DNA from: Ilex aquifolium
Lineage: Eukaryota; Streptophyta; Magnoliopsida; Aquifoliales; Aquifoliaceae
DNA: 64,000 nucleotides
Assembly (NCBI GenBank): GCA_951799425.1
Contig: OX637403.1
Coordinates: forward strand, 29,490,811-29,554,810
Reading direction: 5' to 3'
The notes under the pieces were generated by a model. That model worked only from the letters and a program-made list of their open reading frames with translations, was not told where the DNA came from and searched no databases. Both the position numbers and the translations under genes were made by a program. Shown one piece after another: positions 22,534 to 33,374 of the stretch (positions are counted from its first letter, which is position 1; every line of letters begins with the position of its first letter).

Positions 22534-23640
22534 TGTAGTATCCCATAAATTCAGGATACGTGTCTACACTATGAGGGGATAAATATCAAAAGTTGACAGC
22601 TTACATGGTAGTGGAACCTAACAGAGTCCAACAAGATTGGTACGGACAACAGTGTCGCAGTAGCATTCTAGCATCGCAGCAGGCACTAATACCGTGACAA
22701 CACTCCAATGCCATAATAGGCACTACTAGCACAAAGACGGAACACATCCTCGTCACATTGGGAATGAAAAAACGACACTGCAAGGGTCAGGAGGCAACAT
22801 TGGCGTGACTCGCCTTCCCCACTACGGAGATAAGGCACAAAACTGGGACTTCATCATAGCTAACGAAATTGGTATCCTCAACTTACTAGACACCGCTGCT
22901 CGAGTGGACCACTGACTAAGAGGAGGGATCCCCACCTAGGGATAGGGCAATATGATCTTCCTCAAGGGAGGACTGAGCAATGGGAGTGGACGAACTTGGA
23001 GGTTGGGACAGGATCTTGAAGGTTTAATTTGCTTGAATAGGCCTCCCAGTGTATGGGTTACTGCTCACTAGGACGTGCTTGACTGGGATCCGGAAGGACT
23101 TATAATTAGGGTCATTGATACAGATCAACATATGTGATAATGAGATATGTGGATTGGTGGCTGAAAGAATCGAAACTATGTGAGTTTCTTCTATCGGGCA
23201 CCTTGAAAAAGGTCTCAATGAAGAGTTTAGAAAGGGAAGGGAGGACCCTAGGTAGACGATAGTTAGGGGCATTGTGTACATGGCCCTCTCAAGGTCATCG
23301 TCTTGCAATGGCCAGTCACGATCATTAACCTTGGAAGCCCCCTTTCGCCTTGACTATCGCACCCTCCCCAAGGGCCGCGTCTAGGTTACGTATGGAAAAA
23401 CGTCACATTCTCCTAATTAATGTTGGGACACGTGACACTATGCTATAAATACTCGTATTATTTACCCACTACAGAGGATTGATTCATTTACTACCCGACT
23501 GGTGAGAGCACCTACTTTCTACTCAATTGGTTAGTAATTCATTAATAGGCCGCTCGAGTTTCTTCTATCTCATTCACTTATCCTACTCATCCCTTTTGAT
23601 TATCTCTGTCATAGACATGTGTATCAACCTCTTTTAACTC
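22534..23640. mobile_element. LTR-like transposon remnant
   Basis: This 1.1 kb block is distinctly less AT-rich than its flanks. It starts TGTAGTATCCCATAAATTC and contains a TATA-like CTATAAATACTCG near 23443 preceded by CACGTGACAC, an arrangement resembling LTR U3-R structure on the plus strand. A likely end is near GTGTATCA at about 23628. No target duplication, primer-binding site or intact ORF was found. A 94-codon minus-strand ORF at 23308-23024 has no recognised similarity. Confidence 0.3.
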
Positions 23641-24369
23641 CTCACCTACAAAAATAAAATGAAAAAAAAATAGAGGAGGATATCAATATTAAAAAATTAT
23701 TAACTTCATTTAAGTGGTTTACAATCACCCTCATGATTTTCGGGCGATTGCCTGCCAATGTGAAGTCTAAAGTTACCAAAACAATTGGGGAATGTATACT
23801 TTAGTTTTTGTTGTTGGCCACAAAAATTGCTATGGACCACATTGATATCCCAATTGTAATCAAATTTGAATTGTTTCTTCAGGTATATATATATATATAT
23901 TCATTGAATTAGTTACAACCCATAATGCATAATAGCCATAACTTTTTGCAATATGATTACGAATAAATAAAATAAAAACTTAGCTATATTCACAAGTAAT
24001 AGCTGCATTTAATCGAAGAATCTGATATAAGAGAATTATATCTGATGATACGTGTTATGACACATCGCTTTCCTTCCGTTGTTTAGTGACAGAGAAATGA
24101 AATGTAGAAATCAGAGAGTAAAATAAAATGTTGGTAATAAATAAACGAAAGCCTTTGGCACTCCTTCTTGATCTAAGAAAATAAAAATAAAAATTATTGT
24201 TTGATCTTCGGAAGGACTCTTGATTGATCTTGTCCTAAAAGCCTTTGTTTTCTAATGCAAAACAATTAACCATCATTTGAAATTGAAGTTTCTTTCATGT
24301 CTTCCATCACCATTTAAAGCCTTTCAACTTCATGAAACATACCCCTTGGCATATAGAAAACATGAGGAA

Positions 24370-24519
24370 ATGTCTATGTATTATAATGGAGGCCCAGAGA
24401 CAGTACATGGAGGTGATCCCTTGCTCAAATCGGGCAATAATTCTGTATTCTTTCTTATTTGTGCATCAATGCTGATTGTGATTGGTGTTCGCTGCGTCTC
24501 CGAGATCTCCAGAGGTTAG
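24370..24519 (+). CDS. Possible 49-residue single-span membrane protein
   Basis: Reading from the first in-frame ATG (24370; a second ATG follows two codons later) gives 49 residues, ending TAG at 24517. The N-terminal half is polar (YYNGGPETVHGGDPLLKSG), followed by a hydrophobic helix of about 18 residues (SVFFLICASMLIVIGVRC) and a short tail, SEISRG. The composition is unlike the random AT-rich ORFs around it. The open frame extends upstream without an ATG. I do not recognise the family, and no promoter or splice sites were identified. It could be a genuine small plant membrane protein, an exon, or chance. Confidence 0.35.
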   Translation: MSMYYNGGPETVHGGDPLLKSGNNSVFFLICASMLIVIGVRCVSEISRG

Positions 24520-25830
24520 GCCCTGCCATTACAGCTTGGAAGCTGATCTTTCAGCTACCTATCATGGCTCCAAAATATATATGGTGAAATTTCATGGTCC
24601 TGTGAGAGTTGTAAGTGCCATGCATTTATGCTTGTTAATGTACTGGAAAGTGCGGATTGATGTTGCCAACCCAAACAAAAGACAAAAGGTAAACTTGGAC
24701 GTCCTATATTCAAATCGCTTAATAGTATAAAATTACATGCACTCGTGATTTGCCTTATAACCATTTGCATTATAACTATTATTTTTTCAATGCACGTGTG
24801 ATTGGAATGATTTCTCGTTACCAAAAGAAAGAACAATCGATGTTTATCAACAATTCTTGGCTTGAGAAAAGTGCAAAAAGATGCTCCTTAACTTGTTTTA
24901 TGGCCTTCTGCATGCATGCATGCAAACTGTAGTACTCTATGCACAGCATTTGCATAAGCCTGAATGCATGCATACATGCATGTGATCGAAAGCTTCAAAT
25001 GTAAATTTTTGATATCCAAGAGGGGGAAAATGATAGAACAAAAGGGACACAATGATGTGACATAGAAAATCTTGTGTACTATATTAACTATGATATTCGA
25101 TCGGCCCACCAATCATATGACCTAATTTTTAACTTTTATTGACACATCGATCTTGCAATTTTTAACATCATGTGGTTAAATGTATGCGTACATAAACGAA
25201 AATATAACATAAACTTCGGATGCATGCGCTCATGCCTTTGCATAATCTTAAATGACCCATCAATTATGCAATCTTTGTTTTCTGAGCTTTCAACTAATGA
25301 TGTTAAGTTATTAACGTGACAATGTTAATTTTTTAAAATTTTTACGAGAAACGTTCTAAACATGATTTGCATGTAAACTGAAATAGACATGACTTGATTT
25401 ACGTAACATTTACTCATCAATATGAGCATTGGGGGGACATATATATGTGTTTAATGCCATATAAAATATCAAAATTCTCATTAAAAGAACTAAAATGAGG
25501 TGATTTTGGACATGAAAACATTGGGAGCCAAACAAAAGCTGTTTGTTATTCGGCTATAGTAGCAAGATGTGTGGGTTAGGACCCATGTGGGGTCTTGGAA
25601 ATGGACCTCATTAATGGATGGACTTTTCGGATAGAGATAGGCCTGTATTATGAAGGAGATTCACGTAAGAGTCCAACGTCAAAGGGGGTCCATTTTTCTT
25701 CCTAATCACTGTCATTTGCAATTTGTGCAACTACCACTCACATCAGCAACTTTCATATTACAAATGGGATTGGAACACCTCAACGTAACTTTAAATTAAC
25801 AAGTATAGATCTTTTAAATCATGCTTGCGA
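24520..25830. other. Intergenic AT-rich DNA
   Basis: No credible ORF. Contains clustered GCATGCATGC/ATGCATGCATAC palindromic motifs at 24911-24982, which are RY-type or simple-sequence repeats, and no delimited element. Confidence 0.4.
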
Positions 25831-25837
25831 TGGTTGG

Positions 25838-25890
25838 TGGGGGTGGGGGTGGGGGTGGGGGTGGGGGTGGGGGTGGAGGTGGGGGTGGGA
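25838..25890. repeat. (GGTGGG)n minisatellite
   Basis: Eight to nine tandem GGTGGG hexamers, with one GGAGGT and one GGGAGT variant near the right end. The G-rich strand has regularly spaced G-tracts that could fold as G-quadruplexes. The His/Pro ORF read from the opposite strand is an artefact. Confidence 0.8.
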
Positions 25891-25894
25891 GTGG

Positions 25895-26910
25895 TAGAAT
25901 TCGACAATGGGAAACCCTAAATGTGGATGCCAATTTGTAGAATTAACATGGATCCATATGACTATTTTCTTCTTATAAACTTCCAGTGATTTAAGTTCTC
26001 GGCATTGGTTTTGAATCATAGTTATCGAGTTGCATACAAAATCCTTAATCGGATACTTAAACTTCGTTCTTAATTCTAATAGTGACACCAATAAAACTTG
26101 TATGTATGTTATAAGCTTATCACATTCGAGTAATAAGTTTTGAGTCCCGACACTACAACCATTATAGAGAATTTGAAATGATAATGTTCGTAGACCTTTA
26201 CAAAGAATACTTACCTTAATGAGCCAATGAGGGACTTCGAGACCCTACCTAGGAGGATGTTTAGGAACATTGACTTCAGAAATTATAGTGGTCTTTTTAC
26301 TGGAACCCGACTTGTCGGGAAAAAGATACGAAACTAATCGAACTACTATAGACAACTGGCCCCTTACTAATAATCAATTCTAGACTCTTTTGTGAGTACA
26401 AAGTACGACCAAATAAGGGATAGATAACTGAAGAATGCTCTAGAGCGCAGAGCTTAGATAACTAAAAAATGCTCTAGAGCGCGGAGCTTCAAGATGTGAT
26501 AGGCTAGAGCGCTAGCCTTTTTTCGCAGGTTACATTAGCTAGAAAGTATAGTTGGCATTAGAATTTTCTTTCGAAGGGAAGCGATAGAATTAATTCGACC
26601 ATGGAAAACCCTAATTGTGGATGCCAATTTGTAGAATTAACATGGATCCATATGACTCTCATTTCTCCTTATAAACTTCCAATGATTTAAGTTTTGAGCA
26701 TTAGTTTTGAATCATAGTCATCGAGTTTCATATAGAATCTTTAATCGAATGCTTAAATTTCGTTCTTAATTCTAATAGTGACACCAATAAAACTTGTATG
26801 TACGTTACGCTTATCACAATCAATTAATAAGTTTTGAGTCCCAACACTACAACCATTATAGAGAATTTGAAATGGTAATGCTCGAAAACCTTTGACAAAG
26901 AATAATATCT
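25895..26910. repeat. 320-bp direct repeats flanking a 365-bp spacer
   Basis: Segment 25895-26220 and segment 26585-26910 are about 85-90% alike by eye, sharing blocks such as GTGGATGCCAATTTGTAGAA, TCTAATAGTGACACCAATAA and ACAACCATTATAGAGAATTT. The spacer carries two 34-bp tandem units around GAATGCTCTAGAGCGC (about 26428-26492) and a hairpin GGCTAG-AGCG-CTAGCC at 26503-26518 followed by a T-run. Size and layout resemble a TRIM retroelement, but neither TG...CA ends nor a primer-binding site is visible. Confidence 0.5.
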
Positions 26911-27695
26911 TAATGATGCATTGGAAAAATGAGATGCAAAAAGTAAGATGAAAGGTAGGGTGAGGCGCGGACTAGGTCATTCTCTTAATACGATTTGCGC
27001 CCCTTTATGAAAAAATCACAGCACATAAGGTAATAATGCGTCGTCTCCAGGATACAACAGCTCAGCGCAGCTCAACCTATTAATTGTTGCTTCACTCAGA
27101 TCTGCACAATCGAATGAAACAGAAGCTTCACACACACCTTTAAATATTGCCCAGAAAATTATATAGTATATGTCATATTGTATATATTTTATACTTAAAT
27201 ATGTATATATATATATATATACAAATAATATATGTGTGTAATAGTCTGTAATTACTTCTATGTTTAATTAGATAATAACTTAAAAAATATGGTTGTTGGA
27301 ATACTAGCCGTTGAAGTTTTTAATAGTCCGTAATTCCTCTGTTAATCCCACCCTTGAGCACGTGAGAGTCTCAATATCTCATTTTAATTTAAATGTTAAA
27401 TAACACTAATATATATATATATATTCAAGTACTTTTAAATATTTAATCGATGTGAAATTGAGTTCTCACATATAAAAAATATTTTTTTAATTAAAATACA
27501 TGATGCTTATACCCGATTTGACAAAAGTAGCTCTTGGTAGGAGCTTTTACATTTTTGGGAATAGCACAATGACAACTCGAATTCACTTCTACTCTTTCAT
27601 GTGACAAGGCTTCGATGTCATTGCCACGTGCCACGTGCCCCCTGCCCATAATAAATACTAGTCATTTTCAACTTTTTGTGGCATACATAGTGGGG
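26911..27695. other. Intergenic AT-rich DNA
   Basis: No credible ORF; several (TA)n tracts near 27203 and 27413. A G-box-like GCCACGTGCCACGTGCC sits at about 27623. Confidence 0.4.
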
Positions 27696-27703
27696 GTGTG
27701 TAT

Positions 27704-28392
27704 AAGGCTATCAAAATTCGACACGACACGATTAATCGATACGAATTAAACGGGTTTGGGTGATAAACGGGTTGACACGTCAAACACGTTTAATAAACGG
27801 GTCGTGTTCGGGTGAGACCTGTCAAACCGTTTATCACACATTTACCCGTTTAAATAAAATTAATATAATAATAAATTAATAATTATTTTGAAAAAATTAG
27901 CAAGAAAAAAGAAGTAAATAAACCAATACAAAAAAAAAAAGTAAAGTAGTAGTTCAAAAACAAATGAGGGGAGGTGGGGAGCACTTCAAAGACAAAGGCA
28001 AACCAATGCCTTTGTTTTTGTCACATATTGGAAAATGAGAGGAGATGAGGAGGGTTGAGTTGCCTATAAAAAGACAATGACCTCTTGCCTTTTTTTTTAA
28101 GCCTTCAAGTCTAATTTTTTATGAGATTTGGCTAAAAATTTCTCTTTTTTGATGTAAGTACAATTGGAAGTAAAAAAAAAGTGGAGTATTAAAATTTGTT
28201 GATATAATTATTTTAAAATTAAATGGGTTAAACGAGTCATGTCGTGTTACACGTTTATTAAATGGGTCGTATTCGTGTTGAGATTTTTTACCCGTTTATT
28301 AAACGTGTCGTGTATGGGTTTATATATTTTTCACCCGTCACCCGTTTAACCCGACATGTAACCGTTTAACCCGACACGTTTGACACCCCTAG
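27704..28392. mobile_element. hAT-like MITE with 8-bp TSD GTGTGTAT
   Basis: GTGTGTAT lies immediately left (27696-27703) and right (28393-28400) of the element. The right end in reverse complement reads CTAGGGGTGTCAAACGTGTC, the common hAT terminus; the left end AAGGCTATCAAAATTCGACA is a diverged version. Subterminal regions hold many AAACGGGT and CACGTT/GTCGTG motifs in opposite orientations. Length is 689 bp with no transposase. Confidence 0.7.
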
Positions 28393-28653
28393 GTGTGTAT
28401 TAGCTTGCATGTGGGCCTTGTGTAACTCTCAATTGGTCCCGAAAAAGATATATCAGTCTATGGGCTTTATTCCGAGGTAGTTCTAATTGTAGTGAATACG
28501 GTCGGTCCATCTTACTATGGATTGGGTCTCCAAAACTTTTGGATGGTTGCCTACCTGAGGCCCAAGTAAAATACAAATGCAATTTATATCTATAATATAA
28601 AATAGAGCAGACTTCAATAAGTTCATCCGACTGTCTCAAATAGACTCATCTAA

Positions 28654-29460
28654 TGTGTAAAACCCGGGAAATTTAAACTTTTTCCAAAAAAAATGGCAAA
28701 ATAGTAATTTGTCACTATAATGCGTATTTAAAATACTCATGTTCTAGACATCGGACGAGGAAACGGAGTTCGCTGTTGGATTCGTATCGCGAAAACGAGT
28801 CACCTTGTCAAATTTCATCGAATTCCGAGTTAATCGAATTTTTGCACGTTGTTCGAGGCAACTGCGTGGCGGATTACCTCACGAACGTCCCCATAAATAA
28901 ATTTTATAAAATTTCCTTAAAATTAAGTTAAAGTTCAAATAAAATTAATTTGAACTTAAACCGGGATCAAATGAATCGTTTCGGGACGAAATCGGACCCG
29001 ATTAAGCGAAGGACACGTGGCGCGACGTGGGCCGAGTATTTAAAACTATAAATAGGGGTAAATATCTAGAAAATCAGATTTTTTTAGCCACTTGTGTTCT
29101 TGTTGGCCGGCCAAGAGAGGGAGAAGAGAGAAAATAGAGAAAATAGAATTTTCTTCAAACTTTCTCCGTCGATTCCCGGAGTTCCGTCGATCGGAATCCG
29201 TTGGGCTAAGAGTTAAAGTCGATCACATCGACGAGGGCTACGCAACCACACCAAGAACGGGGGATTTCACCGAAGATCCAAAAGAGGAGATTTGGGGGAA
29301 ATCTAGTCTTGGGCTAGGAAAGTGTTCTTGAAGCATTGAGAATTCTCTCATCGTGTCCCTAGTAGAGCGAGTGTCTCACACTAGTAGACATTTAACCCAT
29401 GAACTATCCCGTTCATCTTTTTCCGAACCCCCAAGGTTATGTTTTCTAACCCTAGTGTTC
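28654..29460 (+). mobile_element. Partial LTR, inverted relative to the 29634-33273 LTR
   Basis: Starts TGTAAAACCCGGGAAATTTA and aligns, in opposite orientation, with the right end of the LTR at 33273 for about 750 bp with many differences. Shared marks, in order, include GGATTCGT, GAATTCCGAG, AATCGTTTCGGGA, CGGACCCG, GTGGGCC, and a TATA box in ATAAATAGGGG (near 29049). It is truncated at about 29460, where it meets DNA internal to the other copy. The 79-codon ORF at 29092 lies in the transcribed LTR region and is not a host gene. Confidence 0.55.
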
Positions 29461-29633
29461 CTCTTTTCCATATACATTTTACCATGTATATAATTTAAAC
29501 ATAACACATAATCATGTAGCACATAATCATGTAACAAATAAAACACATAACATGAATGCACATGGAATGCAATGGTGTAAACCCATTCCCCTCAAGCCCT
29601 AGGTAATCGTATACCTATGCTCTGATACCAAGC

Positions 29634-32600
29634 TGTGACACCCCAAATTTCCGGGGGTCCTTTATTAACCGTTGACCATCCGTCAACCCGCGGAAATACT
29701 CGTGATAGTCGTATAACCCGACACCACGTCGTTCACATGCTTTTAACCGGATTTACCATCCACAAGATCAATTATACCTCAAATTATGTCCATTTATGTC
29801 ATAGGAACCAAAGAAAACCAAGCCCAAAAGCATGGCTAAGCATTTTGAAAATTTCAAATTTTTGGAAAACCTTCCGGAAGGTTTTTCTTAACCTTCCGGA
29901 AGGTTTTGCCTTCTGGAAATAGATTGAAAAAAATGAAACGTGTCGGCCTTCCGGAAGGTGTACTCAAACCTTCCGGAAGGTTTTGCTCACTGGAAAGGTT
30001 CTTCCGGAAGGTTTTTCTTCACCTTCCGGAAGGTTTTGCCTTCTGGAAAATAGATTGAAAATGAGACGTGTCGATCTTCCGGAAGGTGTACTCCGCCTTC
30101 CGGAAGGTTTTACCTTCTGGACCACAATTCTGCCTTAACCTTCCGGAAGGTGTTAGTGACCTTCCGAAAGGTTTTGCCCATAATTTCTTCCTTCCTTAGT
30201 TTTTCAATTCGAATCCGTTTCAATTTGCTTCAAAATCATCCAAAACTTATACAATGAAGTTTCTAACATAAAACATTGTTTGTACAAGTTCTATTACAAC
30301 CCAATACATATATTTACATGTCAATATCAAATTTCCTTAAAATTTTTACAAACATTCAAAACAAAGCCATATCCGGCTTTCTTCGTCCTTGAAGCCCGTA
30401 TGAGGGTCTTCCACCCATGCATATCCCACACCTGAAAATGTTGTCCCACGAAGGGTGAGCCACGCTCAATAGGATATCCTCCTACAGAGGCTACTCCCCA
30501 ACCTAAATGCATATGAAATGCGCACATGCAACGATCAACAAGCATCAACCAATCCAACAAGAATATACACCTCAATGTTAGAAAGCTACCATGCTATACT
30601 ATGTCATGCCATGATATGAGATGGAACTCACTCATGCACCTTGTCCCGAGTCTTCCCCGACTCACACCACACAATGCAAAAGCCAATGTGTATGAACCCG
30701 TCTATTGACGGAAAAACCCTCCCAATGATCGTTTGAGATAAAAGTTATGTCTTTATAAAAAATCAAATCATTGTTTGAGGCTACCCATTGGATGGGTGTT
30801 TTTATATAACAAAATCTTGTGTCTTCCTGGGCAACGGATTTTGGAATCGCACCGCCGGCTCCGTGGGCCTATCTACACTTTTTGGACTTGCACCGTCGGA
30901 GTGTATGAACCAGTGGTTCCGGGTTTTTCACCCGAGGGAGTGTCTAGCCCTACTTGCTTTACCCGACACAAGTTTTCCTTATGCAATGCAACCGTGCAAC
31001 TCAGTCGGATCTTCGATCCCGACTTTCCCGAGTTCACATACCAACCACCAAGATTTGGTGTTTGATCCGCAACACATGCAAACACCCACACTCATGCCTA
31101 TGACCCATGAATGCGATGTCAACTCACCCACACATACTCATGTCTTATAACCATGAATGTGATGTACCCATGTGAATGCAATGTAATGTACCAATTGCAC
31201 TCTAACCACATGTTCGATATGTATGAGTGTCATATGAACAATGTCAAGATAAATCTACATATTCATGGTACTTCATATCATAAGCACATAAATACCATAA
31301 TTCAACACATTATCAATATATAGCAAGCATGCCTATATCAACATTTCATCCAATAACCATTTTCAAACATGTTATCACATAAGCATGCAATTAACATAGC
31401 AAACTCATCAATACATCATTCTAGGCATTTAATCAAGGAAGTGATCTAAGTCATTTCTCTAATTATTTTGTACGTGTTAAGGCTCTAACACCCTTCTTTT
31501 CCATACCAACATCTCATATAAGCAACTAAGGTGAGGAATAATCCCAAATAGGAAGAATCCTACACGTCATCATGTATCACAAGAAATTACTCTAAGTAAT
31601 TTCTACACCACCATTTCAAGATAGATTATATTGTATCCACTTTCAACATCCATCTAATCATGTCACCAACAACAGGTAAAAGCCCCATTTAATCAAGTTA
31701 CCAACCATAGGTAAGAGTCATATACAAGGTCTCCTACATCAACCCCTTTTCACATAAACATCATAGCCTGAAATAAGCCCAAAACAGCCCATAAGTTTAA
31801 CCCAAAACAGTCCGCAAATTAAGCTACATAGCAGCCCCGAAATAGGCTATAAACCAGTCCACTATTTCATTCACTTCCACAAAGATATACAAGTAACTTC
31901 CATATATCAATTGTAAGCTAAAATTTAGCTTAAGTTATTCATATAATCAATTCTTCATTTCCTTAAAAACATACAATTCCAATTGTGAATCACACCACCC
32001 AAACATGTTATTCCACTTTCGTTCAAATAACGACTTTTATCCTTTAAGGCATTTCATCAAACGCCATATAAGCATAATGTCATGTAACCACAAGGTATAG
32101 CCCACACACATCAATTATCATCATCAAACTCAAGAAATCAGATCTAGTGATTTCTACATAACTATACCAAGATAGAATTTATTCTATCCATTTCCTAATA
32201 TCCACATATCATAATCCCCCAAGAGAATTATAAAGCAACCACCTCTAAATGTCAATTCCATTTAGAATTTCACTTTACCAATTTTCCCATATCCATTTTC
32301 TACACTTCAAGTTCCTTCATGAAATTTACCCAACAAGTAAATATATGCACCCATTTCATACCAACCTTGCTTAGCACATTTGGTACCCATTTTCCACACA
32401 TAAAATGCATTAGTGGTACATTAAACTAGAGAATGTGATTTAAATCATACCAACCATTCTCAATACCCATTTCACCCAATTAACCACAATAGGCAAGTGA
32501 TACATATATATATACACCTACCCATTCCATATAACCTTCCTAGGTTGGAAATAAACCTAAGTAGGAAGAAAACCCTACCTCTTGTAGCGTGTAGAATCGT

Positions 32601-33273
32601 CGTGGGAAGCTCCTAGAACTCAAAGCAAGCTTGAATCCTTCACTTCCAAATTTTCGGCCTCCCAACGTTCGGTGAAAGCCGTCGTTTTTGGTACCCACGC
32701 GTAGCCCTCGACGAGTAGAGCAACTCTTGTTCTTGGCCCGAGTCGATTTGAGCACTCCACGGCCGTAGATCGTAGAGAGAAGTTGAGTTTTCTCTCCTTT
32801 TCCCTCTCTTCTTTTCTCTCGGCTGAAACCGGCTGAAATGGTGAAGGAGAAGTCTGATTTTTCAGACTTTAGGCCCCTATTTATATTTTAGAATACTTGG
32901 CCCACAATTGGCCACACGTCCTACTTAATTTCGGGTCCGTTTTAATCCCGAAACGATTAAATTTCGCTCCGGTTTGAGTTCAAAATATTTTTATTTTAAC
33001 TTGCCTCTAATATTTCCCCAAACTTTAAAATTTTATAAAAATTTCGTGTACGGGGTCACCCGAGGCCCGTTCGTCTCGTAAAACGCGAAAAATCCGACTA
33101 TCTCGGAATTCAACGAAATTTGACGTGGTAACTAGATTTCGCGAGACGAATCCAACGGTGAAATCCGTTTCGTCATTCGAGATCTAGAAAAATTCAGTTT
33201 TTCAACTAGTCCCGAAGTGGCAATTCACCTATTGCCCTTGTTCGTCAAAGTTTAAATTTTCCGGGGTTTCACA
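29634..33273 (-). mobile_element. Long (3.64 kb) LTR with iMet-type primer-binding site
   Basis: Read on the minus strand the LTR starts TGTGAAACCCCGGAAAATTT at 33273 and ends GGTGTCACA at 29634. Three bases later comes TGGTATCAGAGC (29630-29619), the primer-binding site complementary to initiator-Met tRNA. A TATA-like box, TATAAATAGGGG, is near 32885. The element is reduced to this LTR plus about 170 bp of internal leader; no gag-pol remains. Long LTRs with TGTGA(A/C)ACCCC ends and this primer site suggest a Ty3/gypsy chromovirus-like element, which is an inference. ORFs at 30788 and 32755 lie within it and show no domains. Confidence 0.65.
29869..30173. repeat. Array of ten CCTTCCGGAAGG palindromes
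   Basis: Ten copies of the self-complementary CTTCCGGAAG core (the last degenerate, CTTCCGAAAG) occur at 20-55 bp spacing, interleaved with three GCCTTCTGGAAA and one ACCTTCTGGACC. A larger unit of about 129 bp is duplicated: 29881-30000 matches 30011-30120. Each core contains TTCnnGAA. The array lies inside the LTR, near its internal end on the minus strand. Confidence 0.8.
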
Positions 33274-33374
33274 TCTTCTCTATGTTTGTGATTTGATTTT
33301 GGATATGAATACAAATATGTTTATTGTTCACCATTTTTTATTACACTGTGCCTTCAGACACAGACAATAACTAG

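Larger units (their letters stand above)
28589..33374 (+). mobile_element. Helitron-like shell containing nested retroelements
   Basis: The left edge reads A|TCTATAATATAAAATAGAGC at 28589 and the right edge ATAACTAG|T at 33371-33375. The right end carries a hairpin, TGTGCC-TTCA-GACACA, a few bases before CTAG. The same 5' sequence (TATAATATAAAATAGGA and a TTTCAAATAGACT block) recurs in inverse orientation near 39500-39570. Nearly all of the interior (28654-33273) is LTR-retrotransposon DNA, so the Helitron itself would be only about 170 bp here. The pairing of the two ends is an inference. Confidence 0.4.

Noticed and set aside
27623-27645. G-box cluster as a gene promoter
   Set aside because: No gene starts downstream; the next sequence is the hAT MITE.
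29875-30175. CRISPR-like array of spaced palindromes
   Set aside because: Spacers are repetitive and unequal, the repeat is only 10-12 bp, and the context is a plant LTR.
30775-31150. Two overlapping plus-strand ORFs of 96 and 120 codons
   Set aside because: They lie antisense within the long LTR and show no gag, pol or host-protein motif.
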